Below are positions 20,617-29,134 of a stretch of DNA of 64,000 nucleotides, piece by piece; position 1 is the stretch's first letter, and every line of letters starts with the position of its first letter. This DNA is from Pseudomonas spelaei. Lineage in GTDB: Bacteria; Pseudomonadota; Gammaproteobacteria; Pseudomonadales; Pseudomonadaceae. The stretch spans positions 1-64,000 of the forward strand of contig NZ_WNNK01000001.1 in NCBI RefSeq assembly GCF_009724245.1. The letters run 5' to 3'. A program made the translations under genes and the position numbers. The notes under the pieces are model-generated. The model saw nothing but the letters and a program-made list of their open reading frames with translations, did not search any database and was not told the origin of the DNA.

Positions 20617-21756
20617 TTACAGGTAGATGATTTCGAGGGTGCCGGAGCCGTTGATCTGCACCACGTTGCGCAGGTCCAGGGCCTGGGTGGGCGCAAGGTA
20701 GGCCTTGATACGCACAGTGCCGGCCAGGTTCTGGATCGCCACGGGGCCGAGTGTGCTACCGGCGCTGTCGGTAAAGCCCATGAGGCTGTTGGCCGCCATG
20801 GGGATCTGACGGGAACTGGAGCTGCTCCAGGCTGCGCCACTGCTGGTGGAGTCCGTGCGATAGAGTGTGGCGAAGGTATCGGCCGTGAACTCCGCCGGGT
20901 CAATGGTCAAGTAATAACGGCCAATCTTGTTATGGCTGCTGTCCAGGTCCAGGCCATAGGCTGTTTCATCGGTGCCGCCGGTGGCCGAGCCATGGCGGTT
21001 GTCGTGCATGCGCAAGGCGAACGGCGCGGGCGCGTCGCAACTGACGGAAAACTGCAAGGTCCGGGTGGGGAGCGGCGTTTCGTTGGTTGCACTCAAGTCC
21101 TTGGCCAGCAAGGTGCCGTAATCCACCAGGCCACCATTGGACAGGTGTGGGTTGCATGCGACGGGGGCGAAGTGGGCACGCAATGTCAGTTCCCGGTAGC
21201 GTCCGCTTTGACTGCCGTAGACCGTACCGGAGACCTCCCAGGTGGTAGCGTCCTTGACGTGTGTGGCGGCGGTGTCGGCCCAGGCATTAAGGGTCAGTTG
21301 CAGGGAAAAATTCTTGCCCAATAGCACTGAGCCGGCCAGCACGGGCGAGATGCCGTGGCCTGGACGCCAGTTCAACGCCGTGCCAATGCTGATGGGCGGT
21401 TGGCCGTTGGCCGGTAACAATCCCAGCTCCACGGCCTGGCCATCCAGCACGCCATCGCTGACCTGCATTTCGTAGCTGCCCTGTTCAGTAAATTGCAGCC
21501 GTTGTGTACTCGCCGCCAGGGCGCGATAGAACAGGCTCATGTCCGCCGGTTGTGGGCAATTGAAGGTCAGGCTTAACCGACGCTCGCCCAGCAATCGCTG
21601 GGGCGTGCTGTCGCTTTGTGCAACGCGGCTCATCAGCCCGAAATCCAGCAGCGGTTCGCTGATGTTCAACTGGCACTCGTCTTGAGCCTGAGCGTTGCCC
21701 AACGCACCGATCAGCAGGCAGGCGCTCAGCCGTCGCAGGCAGGTTTGAAGGGGCAT
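20617..21756 (-). CDS. two-domain fimbrial tip adhesin-like protein with C-terminal DUF1120
   Basis: 379 residues from ATG 21756 (GAGGAAG upstream); an earlier ATG would overlap the usher. Signal peptide ends near AQA-QDEC. Residues ~25-200 form a non-DUF1120 domain with a Cys pair (DECQL, FNCPQ), likely the receptor-binding part. Residues ~205-379 are a complete DUF1120 module (VACNPHLSNGGLVDYG, VSCDAPAPFALRMHDNRHGS, ending LEIIYL). The order lectin-like domain plus pilin domain is that of FimH/PapG-type tip adhesins. The ligand cannot be predicted. Confidence 0.78.
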   Translation of the reverse strand: MPLQTCLRRLSACLLIGALGNAQAQDECQLNISEPLLDFGLMSRVAQSDSTPQRLLGERRLSLTFNCPQPADMSLFYRALAASTQRLQFTEQGSYEMQVSDGVLDGQAVELGLLPANGQPPISIGTALNWRPGHGISPVLAGSVLLGKNFSLQLTLNAWADTAATHVKDATTWEVSGTVYGSQSGRYRELTLRAHFAPVACNPHLSNGGLVDYGTLLAKDLSATNETPLPTRTLQFSVSCDAPAPFALRMHDNRHGSATGGTDETAYGLDLDSSHNKIGRYYLTIDPAEFTADTFATLYRTDSTSSGAAWSSSSSRQIPMAANSLMGFTDSAGSTLGPVAIQNLAGTVRIKAYLAPTQALDLRNVVQINGSGTLEIIYL

Positions 21757-21767
21757 ATCGGTCTTCC

Positions 21768-24209
21768 TCAAGGTGTATGGCAACGGGCAGGCGCGGTTTC
21801 GAAATACACCGATGGATCACCCTTTTGCGGCAATTCGAAGCGCAGTTCGCAGCGGTTGTTTCCGGGGGCCGTGATCCACAGCGTGGTTTGATCCAACACA
21901 TTGGGCAGGAACACTTGGCTACCTTCCTGAACCAGCGTGACGAACTCGCCATCAGCCGTACTGACGGTGGCACCTCGGGGCAGCGGTGTGCCCTGATCGG
22001 TGCTGACGGTCAGCAATACCCGGCGAGTCAGGCTTACGCCGAATTCGACCCGGTCCACCGCACCGCGCCCAGCCGAGATCATCGCCAGGCCATTGCTGAT
22101 ATCGGCATTGCGCGGCAGCGAACGGGTCTGGACCTCCACCGGGCTACGGCCATACGCGGTCACTTGGGGCACCACCGCCTGACCTTGCCAATCGGTCCAC
22201 ACCGGACCGCTGGGCGTGCTGAGTTTGATGCCGCTCATGTCGCCGACCGAGACCACGGCGAAGGTGTCGCGTACCGGATAAGGCGACAACGTGACGCCGC
22301 CGCCATGCAGTACCACACCGCCCCGGGCGCCGCCCTGATAGCTTGAACGTTCGGCGTCGGAGCGGCTGTAGCTGAAATCGAGTTGGCTGTAACGGGGCAG
22401 GGCCGAGATACCCAGGGTGGTTTCCACCTGCTGGTCACGGGTGTCGTGTTCGGCACTGACCCGATAGCCAAGCTGATCGTTGATCTGTTCGTTCAGACCC
22501 AGACCGGTACGGTGTTCACCACCTGAATTGCGTAGCCAACCGCGTACCCGACGGCTCTCACCCAACGGCACGCTGACGTTCAGGTAGACGGCGTTGTCCT
22601 GCTGCTGGCGTCCACCCATCTGCCATTCGGCACTGGCCGACAGCGACACCCCGCCGACGCTGGTGCCCCAGGATGCGATGCCGCGACTGCTGCTGTTCCC
22701 GTCAAAGTTGCTGGAGCGGGAAGCCCCGGCACTGAAAGCCCCGAGCCACGGATGGGACCAGCCCAGGGTGAGGCTTTGTTGATCGCGATAACGCGAGCGC
22801 CGCTGTTGGGTGGTTTCCGGTTCGTAGGTCGCCTCCTCCAGCTCTCGATAGCCAGGAGAGCGCCAGGAGTTTGCCGCACTGAACGACCACTGATCACTCA
22901 ACCGCTGGGACCATGAGAGATCGGTTTGCACGCCTCGAACCTTATCCCGCGCCCGCGCATCGGAGACCTGGCTGGACAGTTGCACCTGGCTGTCCAGCCA
23001 CGGCAACCAACCCAGGCTCAAACCGGCAGCACTGTATTCGCTGGACGTCAGCACACCGCTGCCCAGCGACAGTTGCGGATGCACGGCACCGGTCCAACCC
23101 GCGCTGATCACCCACGGGTCGTCACCCTGGGCATCGCCGATATTTCGCACGCGTCCTGCAGCCACCGAATAGCCAGGTGCCGGTAACCCGAGACCGAGCA
23201 TGGCGGCCGGCACGGTGAAGCGTCGCTCGCCACCGCTGCTTTCCTTGACCGTGACTTCGACGTCCGAGCGCGTGTTCAAACGTCGCACATCGGTCAGGGA
23301 AAACGGCCCGGCGGGCACCACCGTGGAGTGAATCAAGGCACCGTTCTGACGCACCTCGACCTGCGCCGGGCTGTTGGCGATCCCGTCGATGGTCGCGCCC
23401 TGGCCCTGCTCTTGAAGGGCCTGCTCGGTGAGTATTTGTACCCCGGTGATCTGCGCACCGGATAGCACCGGGTTGTAGAGGTTGATCTGCCCGGCCTGCA
23501 ACACCGCCTGATGGCTGGCGAAGGTGCGCTGGGCGTAGGCCTCCAGGTGAGTGCTGCGGGACAGGCCATCCTGCCAGGTTTGTACCTGGCGGCTGCGCAC
23601 GATCCAGTCGCCGGCATTGAAACCGACTTCGGTATTGGCCGAGCCAAAACGGCTGGCATCATCGCCATAACGGTTGTAAAAGCCGGTGAGGTCGTAATTG
23701 AGCAGGCCCGCGAAACCACCGGTCTCATACCCGGAGACATCCTGCTGTAACGGTCGCAAGGCTTCGGTCGGCACCACCAGCGAAACCGTGAGCGTGGCTG
23801 GGTCCGGCTCCACCAGGCTTCGCGGATACCGGGCGAGAAAATCATGGCAACGCTCGCTGTCGTCAGGGATCAGCAGATTGGCGGTGTCCAGCAACGTGCG
23901 GTCAAAACACAGGGCGCCGTGTGGGTCAACGCTGACCTCCAGCCGACCACGGCGCTGGCCGTTGACCCGCAAGGTGACGGCATGGCGACCCGCGGCAAAG
24001 CGCGGTGCGTCCAGCAACAGGCTGGCCAGTTGCGGGTCAATGCCGCGCTGGTGCAGGGTCTTGGCGTCAAAGCCCGGCCGCTCTTCAGCCCAGGCCTCGG
24101 CGGGCAGCAGGGCACAGGCCAGCAGCGTCGCGGCCAAGGCGAGGCGAGAGGGTGCGCCGGGCACGGCTTCGCCGTCACGGTAACTCAATACTGTTTTCAC
24201 GAAAGGCAC
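21768..24209 (-). CDS. fimbrial outer-membrane usher (FimD/PapC family)
   Basis: 813 residues with a signal peptide ending near AWA-EER. It has the usher N-terminal domain, the barrel with plug (VEVRQNGALIHSTVVPAGPFSLTDV), YTYGRSP-like AYGRSPVEV, and a C-terminal domain with a Cys pair (NNRCELRF, ARCHTP). Length is normal for the family. The start appears to be GTG 24209 with a poor ribosome site; GTG 24200 is an alternative. It forms the secretion and assembly pore for the DUF1120 subunits; the adhesin gene follows 11 nt downstream. Confidence 0.93.
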   Translation of the reverse strand: MPFVKTVLSYRDGEAVPGAPSRLALAATLLACALLPAEAWAEERPGFDAKTLHQRGIDPQLASLLLDAPRFAAGRHAVTLRVNGQRRGRLEVSVDPHGALCFDRTLLDTANLLIPDDSERCHDFLARYPRSLVEPDPATLTVSLVVPTEALRPLQQDVSGYETGGFAGLLNYDLTGFYNRYGDDASRFGSANTEVGFNAGDWIVRSRQVQTWQDGLSRSTHLEAYAQRTFASHQAVLQAGQINLYNPVLSGAQITGVQILTEQALQEQGQGATIDGIANSPAQVEVRQNGALIHSTVVPAGPFSLTDVRRLNTRSDVEVTVKESSGGERRFTVPAAMLGLGLPAPGYSVAAGRVRNIGDAQGDDPWVISAGWTGAVHPQLSLGSGVLTSSEYSAAGLSLGWLPWLDSQVQLSSQVSDARARDKVRGVQTDLSWSQRLSDQWSFSAANSWRSPGYRELEEATYEPETTQQRRSRYRDQQSLTLGWSHPWLGAFSAGASRSSNFDGNSSSRGIASWGTSVGGVSLSASAEWQMGGRQQQDNAVYLNVSVPLGESRRVRGWLRNSGGEHRTGLGLNEQINDQLGYRVSAEHDTRDQQVETTLGISALPRYSQLDFSYSRSDAERSSYQGGARGGVVLHGGGVTLSPYPVRDTFAVVSVGDMSGIKLSTPSGPVWTDWQGQAVVPQVTAYGRSPVEVQTRSLPRNADISNGLAMISAGRGAVDRVEFGVSLTRRVLLTVSTDQGTPLPRGATVSTADGEFVTLVQEGSQVFLPNVLDQTTLWITAPGNNRCELRFELPQKGDPSVYFETAPARCHTP

Positions 24210-24294
24210 TCGAGTGATGGACGCCTGTGCGTCCTGGTGACGGTCATCGAGCCGTCACTTCGTTATGCAGACGCCAGGGCGCCTGAAGTTTTCG

Positions 24295-24987
24295 TCAGCG
24301 GGTGATGGGAGCTTCGTAGGCGGCTACGGCAAAGCCATATACCGTCGCTGGCTGCAGCCGGACTTTACTGGCCGCCCCGCCTGTTGCCGGGACACTCAGG
24401 CTTTCCCCCGGCAGCACATACGTGCGGGGCAACATCGCTCTGCCGTCACCGGGTAACAGACGCAGTTCCTGGGCCAGTCGCACCACATAAGGGGTGTTGT
24501 TGCGCACCTGTAATGTGCCAGCGTTCAGCGACCAGGTCAGGCCGGTCCAGGGGGTACGATTGGGCGCGAGTCCCTTGGGGTGAATGATCACTGGCAGGTT
24601 CTGGCGTACCGTTACACCGACCCGGGCATGCCCGGCTTCAGTGGCGGGGCGGCCTTGGGGCATGCCTTCGAAAATCACCCGCTTGAGGCGCTGGGTCTGT
24701 AGCGGCTGCTGGCTTTGCAGAATGAAGCGCACCAGTTGTGATGTGTTCGCTTCGACCCGCGACAGCGGCGGGGTGACCACCAGCAATGACTCGGTGTCCT
24801 CGGGAATGTCTTCCAGGGTGACATGCAGCAGCGCCAGTTGATTGTCGGTGTTGGTGACTGAGACAGCGGCTTCACCTTCGGCTTCGTGAATGATCACCAC
24901 CGAGGTCTCCGGAACCATGCCGTCAGCTTGCGCCTGCGTATTGAGCAGTAAGGCCAGGGCCGCGATTTTCAACAATGTCGTCGTCAT
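24295..24987 (-). CDS. periplasmic fimbrial chaperone (PapD-like)
   Basis: 230 residues from ATG 24987 (MTTTLLKIAALALLLNTQAQA signal). The G1/F1 region RVEANTSQLVRFIL and LKRVIFEGMP corresponds to the PapD subunit-binding strands with the basic anchors. It would cap and fold subunits by donor-strand complementation before delivery to the usher. It is the only chaperone for six DUF1120 subunits, so they probably share a C-terminal recognition strand. Confidence 0.9.
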   Translation of the reverse strand: MTTTLLKIAALALLLNTQAQADGMVPETSVVIIHEAEGEAAVSVTNTDNQLALLHVTLEDIPEDTESLLVVTPPLSRVEANTSQLVRFILQSQQPLQTQRLKRVIFEGMPQGRPATEAGHARVGVTVRQNLPVIIHPKGLAPNRTPWTGLTWSLNAGTLQVRNNTPYVVRLAQELRLLPGDGRAMLPRTYVLPGESLSVPATGGAASKVRLQPATVYGFAVAAYEAPITR

Positions 24988-25020
24988 GACGGGATTTTCC
25001 ATTGGGACAGAATGAGTGGG

Positions 25021-25647
25021 TCAGAGGTAACGCAAGTCCAGCACGATGGAACCGTCTAGCGGTACTTCCTGGTCCAGAGTCAGGTAGCGCGACAAGTTGA
25101 TCGAGGTGTCTACCCGTAATTGGGTGGTCAACTGGCTGATGAAGTCGGGTTGGCGATCCCCTGGCAGGGCAAAGCCCATGTAGGAACGAGGGTAGGCATT
25201 GGATTCCGCTGCCCAGGTTTCACCACTGTTACTTGAGGCCAGTGTTTGCAGGGGTTGTGCATCGCCCACCGGGTTGCGATAGGACAGCGCCACGGAGCCC
25301 AGTCGTTCGTCGGGGGCGTGGATGTTTCTTCCCAGGCCATAGAAAAAATCGGGTGCGAGCGAGGACTCGGAGCGATTGTCGAGCCCCACCAGTGCGAACA
25401 GCATTGGCCTGGCGCATTGCACAGTCAGTTCCAGCAATTGGCTGGGCAGCACGGTGAACTCACTGGCGTTGAGTGTGTGGGAGGGGATTTTCCCGTGATC
25501 GACAGTGCCCTCGCCAGACAGCACGACATGACAGGCATCAGGCGTTAATCGACCGGTCACCGCAACCTCGACAAATGAGAGGGCGAAGGTTGTGGCGGCA
25601 ACGGTCAGCAATAGCGGCACGGCTAAAAAACGAGAGAGCATGGTCAT
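25021..25647 (-). CDS. DUF1120 pilin-like fimbrial subunit (operon gene 4)
   Basis: 208 residues from ATG 25647 (alternative ATG 25641). Signal peptide ends near TFA-LSF. DUF1120 features: TPDACHVVLSGEGTVDHGKI, second Cys in VQCARPMLFAL, GLDNRSES, and C-terminal VLDLRYL. The most divergent of the subunits: it lacks the TVDLTVKG opening and the SSGG turn. It lies 33 bp before the chaperone and may be a distinct minor subunit. Confidence 0.78.
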   Translation of the reverse strand: MTMLSRFLAVPLLLTVAATTFALSFVEVAVTGRLTPDACHVVLSGEGTVDHGKIPSHTLNASEFTVLPSQLLELTVQCARPMLFALVGLDNRSESSLAPDFFYGLGRNIHAPDERLGSVALSYRNPVGDAQPLQTLASSNSGETWAAESNAYPRSYMGFALPGDRQPDFISQLTTQLRVDTSINLSRYLTLDQEVPLDGSIVLDLRYL

Positions 25648-25733
25648 CGGTTGGGTCACTGGCAGAGATGAGTGTGGCCGACACGAAAAAGCCCATGCCT
25701 GTAAATGGCTTTCAGGCATGGGCGTCCATGGTG

Positions 25734-26354
25734 TTACAGGTACTTCACTTCCAGGGTGGCCGAGCCATCGAGGGTGACCTCGTTGCTCAGGTCCAGGCCA
25801 TCGGTGCGGGCGATGCTAGTGGACACTTCCAGGTCTACCATCAGTTCCTTCACCGCCACCGGCTGGGTCGCGTCGTCCATGGTTGCGACCGACATGTACA
25901 GGCCCGAGTCCCAGAATTTTTCGCTGTACCAATTATCCTTGCCGTTGAAGGAGGCAATGGGTTGTACCGCTACGCCGTCAGCGATGGGATTGCGCAGTGT
26001 CAGTTGAAACCAGCCCAGTTTCTGGTTGCCGTTGATCAAGCCCAGACCGAAATCGGAAGGCCTGAGGGAGGTGCCCGTGCGGTTGTCGATCGAATGCAGT
26101 GCAAACTGAATCGCGCTATCGCAAATCACCGCCATGGTCATGACATGAGTGCCAATATTCGTTGGGTTGTCTGGTCGCAAGTCCTTGGCGGAAATCTTGC
26201 CGTGGTCGATCACACCACCGCTGGACAGGCTGGGGGTGCAGGCGCTGGGCACGATGAGCCCTTTAACGGTCAGGTCGACGGTGGAGGCGGCGAAAGTGGC
26301 GGCAGAGCCAAGTAGCATCAGGGTGGAGGCGAGGGCGGTAAGCAGGGTTTTCAT
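25734..26354 (-). CDS. DUF1120 pilin-like fimbrial subunit (operon gene 3)
   Basis: 206 residues. Signal peptide cleaved near TFA-ASTVD, then DLTVKGLIVPSACTPSLSS, DHGKISAKDL, Cys in AVICDS, DNRTGTS, GLGLINGNQKLG, and final LEVKYL. Closely parallels genes 1, 2 and 8, suggesting duplication within the operon. Confidence 0.82.
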   Translation of the reverse strand: MKTLLTALASTLMLLGSAATFAASTVDLTVKGLIVPSACTPSLSSGGVIDHGKISAKDLRPDNPTNIGTHVMTMAVICDSAIQFALHSIDNRTGTSLRPSDFGLGLINGNQKLGWFQLTLRNPIADGVAVQPIASFNGKDNWYSEKFWDSGLYMSVATMDDATQPVAVKELMVDLEVSTSIARTDGLDLSNEVTLDGSATLEVKYL

Positions 26355-26393
26355 GAGGTGCGAGTTCCTTTCGATTGAGGCTGTTTGCAGCGA

Positions 26394-27008
26394 TTACAGG
26401 TAGGTGAGTTGCATCGTGGTGTCCCCATCAATAGGAACCTCATCGGTAAGGGTTAAGTTGTCGCTGTGGTCGATGGTGGGATAAATACCCAGATCGGCAT
26501 CGAGTTCCTTAACGGCAATCGGCACACTGGCGCCGTCTGCTGAGGCTATGGCGGTAAGCGCCGCGTGTCCCAGATAAGACCCCGTCCTCCAGCTGGCTCC
26601 GCCGTTGATCGAGATGATTGTGCGTGCCGGTACGGAATCGGCGACAGGGTTGCTTAATCCGAATGCCACCGCGCCGAGTCTTTCGTCGCTGAGTGTCATG
26701 CCCAGCCCATGCAAGCTGTTGACGATGGATGAGCCGGCCCGGTTGTCGAAGGTGCTCAGGGTAAACAGGGTCGGACCTTCACATCGGATGCGCAGTCGCA
26801 GTGTTTGCGTTGGCAGGTAGGTGTGTTGATCCGGGTTGAGCATCTTGGCCGAAATTTTTCCGTAATCGGCGTTACCGCCACTGGAAATCGTTGACCCGCA
26901 GGCATTGGGAGTAATGGTGCCCTTGACGGTGAGGTCGGTGGTGCTGGTTGCATACACCTGCGGTGTGAACAGGAGTGTGGCCAGAAGCCCAGGGACAAAA
27001 GTCTTCAT
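26394..27008 (-). CDS. DUF1120 pilin-like fimbrial subunit (operon gene 2)
   Basis: 204 residues with signal peptide (ending near VYA-TSTTD). DLTVKGTITPNACGSTISSGG, DYGKISAKMLNPDQHT, second Cys in RIRCEG, DNRAGSS, ending TMQLTYL. Same domain from end to end, with no extra receptor domain. Confidence 0.82.
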   Translation of the reverse strand: MKTFVPGLLATLLFTPQVYATSTTDLTVKGTITPNACGSTISSGGNADYGKISAKMLNPDQHTYLPTQTLRLRIRCEGPTLFTLSTFDNRAGSSIVNSLHGLGMTLSDERLGAVAFGLSNPVADSVPARTIISINGGASWRTGSYLGHAALTAIASADGASVPIAVKELDADLGIYPTIDHSDNLTLTDEVPIDGDTTMQLTYL

Positions 27009-27054
27009 GGGTAAATAACCTTTGCAAAGGCGGTCAATGAGGCGTGTGTCGGCG

Positions 27055-27693
27055 TTACAGATAAATCATCTCCAAAGTTGCCGAACCGTCTTTCTCCACT
27101 TCGTCGGTCAACGTCAAGGAGTTGGTGGGCGCAATAGCGGTATTGAGCGTTATATCCACCGTCACACTTTGGAGCGGTAGGGGCGCCCAGGCCCAGTCGT
27201 CTCCACGGCTGCCAAAGGCAAATAGTTGGCCTGGTATGGCTGCGTCACCATCTAAATGCTCTCCCCAGGTGGCACCGTTGTTGGCCGAATACAGAGCCGT
27301 CAATGGGATGTCGGATACGGGGTTGATAAAATTCAAAAAGTACCGGCCCAGTTTTTCATTCCCGTTAATCATTCCCAAACCGTAGGAGATGTTGCCAGGG
27401 ATGCTTGAGGAGCCTGATCGGTTATCGCGGGGCTTGATCGCAAACCGAGTGGATGCCTCACAGGTTACGATCAATTGAACCGCCCTGTTTTCGAGATTGG
27501 TATGGCGATCCGGCTTCAGGTCTTTCGCCGAAATTTTTCCGAAATCAACAACCCCATTTCCGGACAGGGCTGGCGTGCAGGCACTGGGTGTGATTTTCCC
27601 CGTGACGGTCAGCTCCACTCGACTGTCTGCAAACGTTGGGAGGGATGCGGTGATCAATAGTGCGCTGCCGAACGCAATCAAATGCTTGTTCAT
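27055..27693 (-). CDS. DUF1120 pilin-like fimbrial subunit (operon gene 1)
   Basis: 212 residues from ATG 27693, where the signal peptide begins (MNKHLIAFGSALLITASLP). VELTVTGKITPSACTPALSGNG, DFGKISAKDLKPDRHT, VTCEAS, DNRSGSS, and C-terminal LEMIYL. As the promoter-proximal gene it is the best candidate for the major pilin, by analogy with other chaperone-usher operons. Confidence 0.82.
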   Translation of the reverse strand: MNKHLIAFGSALLITASLPTFADSRVELTVTGKITPSACTPALSGNGVVDFGKISAKDLKPDRHTNLENRAVQLIVTCEASTRFAIKPRDNRSGSSSIPGNISYGLGMINGNEKLGRYFLNFINPVSDIPLTALYSANNGATWGEHLDGDAAIPGQLFAFGSRGDDWAWAPLPLQSVTVDITLNTAIAPTNSLTLTDEVEKDGSATLEMIYL

Positions 27694-28136
27694 GTAATGC
27701 TGTTCCGGTGTGTGGCTGACAGACACATACGCGCCCACAGCTGAGCACAAAAAGCTGGCGCAGTTGAGCGGTGTGTCAGGTCTGGTTGATAGCCGCCCGT
27801 TGAAGTGGCGGATCGTCACCCTCTAACGGGGTGGTGCAAAATTTAGCGGTCGATAGGGCTTGGGGATATACAACTTTTACGACAATGAACGGGGCCCGTC
27901 ATGACAGGTGTAATGGCATCAGAAGAAATGATTATGCATGTAGGAAAAGATGTTTTTTCGTAGTTTTCGTATCGTCAAAAACGAACTCATACAGGTATTT
28001 CTTTTTAGGCGACGATAGTCATGTGAGTGTCATATTGACGCTGCACGGTGCGCTCCCTTGACTGTTGCGTCAGTGCCGCCCTTATCTTGATCTTCTGGGT
28101 GCTGAAGGAACGAAAGCAACGATGAGGTAAGCGAGC
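27694..28136. promoter_or_regulatory. divergent control region between fimbrial operon and response regulator
   Basis: This 443-bp AT-rich stretch serves two divergent transcripts. Two direct copies of TTTTCGTA (27955-27962 and 27964-27971, 9-bp period, one helical face offset) lie ~262 bp upstream of the first pilin. They could be tandem regulator half-sites; no -35/-10 pair was assigned. No small ORF looks credible. Confidence 0.4.
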
Positions 28137-28943
28137 GTGCTTTCGAGCGATGTCGCTTCGCAGGAACTGATGCTGATGGTGCCCTCGCCGGCTCATTGGC
28201 GGCATTTGTGCGTGCTGGTGGTGGAAGACCATTCAACGTATAGAACGATGATGGGCTGGTTTCTGCAAAAGTTCGGGCTACGCCACGAGTTGGTCGAAGA
28301 TGGCCGCAGTGCATTGGTAGCCATAGCTCGTCGGCGTTTTGACCTGGTGATCAGTGATTGCCAAATGCCGTGCATGGATGGTTACACCATGGCTCGGGCT
28401 ATTCGTCTGCATGAGCGGGCTCTTGGTCATGGGCGGGTCCCCATCATTGCCTTGACGGGCAACCTGGTGCACGACGACCCGCAACGTTGCCGCAATGCCG
28501 GTATGGATGCCTGGTTGCTCAAGCCGCTGACGCTTGAGCAATTACGTGAAGTGCTGATGCACTGGCTTCCTGGCCCGCCTCATGTCCAGCCGCCTCTGTC
28601 ACCCGCAATGTTATCGGTGGCATGGCCTACCCGCGCCAGCCTTATCGAGATGTTTGGTAGTGCTCAGGTGGTGGAACAGATGCTTGGCAGCCTGCTCATC
28701 GAAGCGAGTGAAGACAGTGCGGCCCTGGCGCATGCACGCATGACCCTGAACCCTTCGTTGACGGCGCAGCGCCTGCATCGACTGGTGGGCAGCCTGGCGT
28801 TTCTGGGCGCGGCCGACCTGGAGGTGAGAGGGAGCATGCTGATCGCAGAGGTCCGTGCCCATGGGGTGGTGCTCAACAAACCTCAGTTGGAAGCGTTTCA
28901 ACGCGACTTGGTGGTCTACCTCACTTACTTGAGCACGTTGTAA
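28137..28943 (+). CDS. response regulator with C-terminal Hpt domain (REC-Hpt)
   Basis: 268 residues from GTG 28137 (GATGAGGTA upstream). REC domain at ~24-145: acidic pair Glu30-Asp31, phospho-acceptor Asp74 (VISDCQMP), Thr in IALTGN, Lys in LLKPL. A C-terminal Hpt domain at ~165-268 has the phospho-His in LHRLVGSLAFLGA (His214). There is no output domain and no kinase domain, so it looks like a relay module that receives and passes phosphate. It sits between the fimbrial operon and a NarL-type regulator, its likely partner. Confidence 0.87.
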   Translation: MLSSDVASQELMLMVPSPAHWRHLCVLVVEDHSTYRTMMGWFLQKFGLRHELVEDGRSALVAIARRRFDLVISDCQMPCMDGYTMARAIRLHERALGHGRVPIIALTGNLVHDDPQRCRNAGMDAWLLKPLTLEQLREVLMHWLPGPPHVQPPLSPAMLSVAWPTRASLIEMFGSAQVVEQMLGSLLIEASEDSAALAHARMTLNPSLTAQRLHRLVGSLAFLGAADLEVRGSMLIAEVRAHGVVLNKPQLEAFQRDLVVYLTYLSTL

Positions 28944-29000
28944 CCGTCTGGGGGTGTTATTCGAATTTGTCGTGTTTTGAGTATGTAAGAGTTTTCTTTT

Positions 29001-29035
29001 TGTTTTGTAGGTTGAAAATGGCGAGCTACAAAACA
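29001..29035. promoter_or_regulatory. perfect 10-bp inverted repeat between the two regulator genes
   Basis: TGTTTTGTAG (29001-29010) and CTACAAAACA (29026-29035) with a 15-bp spacer, 100 bp upstream of the NarL-type gene. There is no T-run, so an operator or mRNA hairpin is more likely than a terminator. Confidence 0.5.
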
Positions 29036-29134
29036 TTGGACGAGGCTTGAAACGCTGTTTGTGTTGCCGGTTGTTGAGGATCGCCTGCGGGGTTACTTTG
29101 CGCGGATTCAAGTTGCCATCATCCGTGGGTCCCT

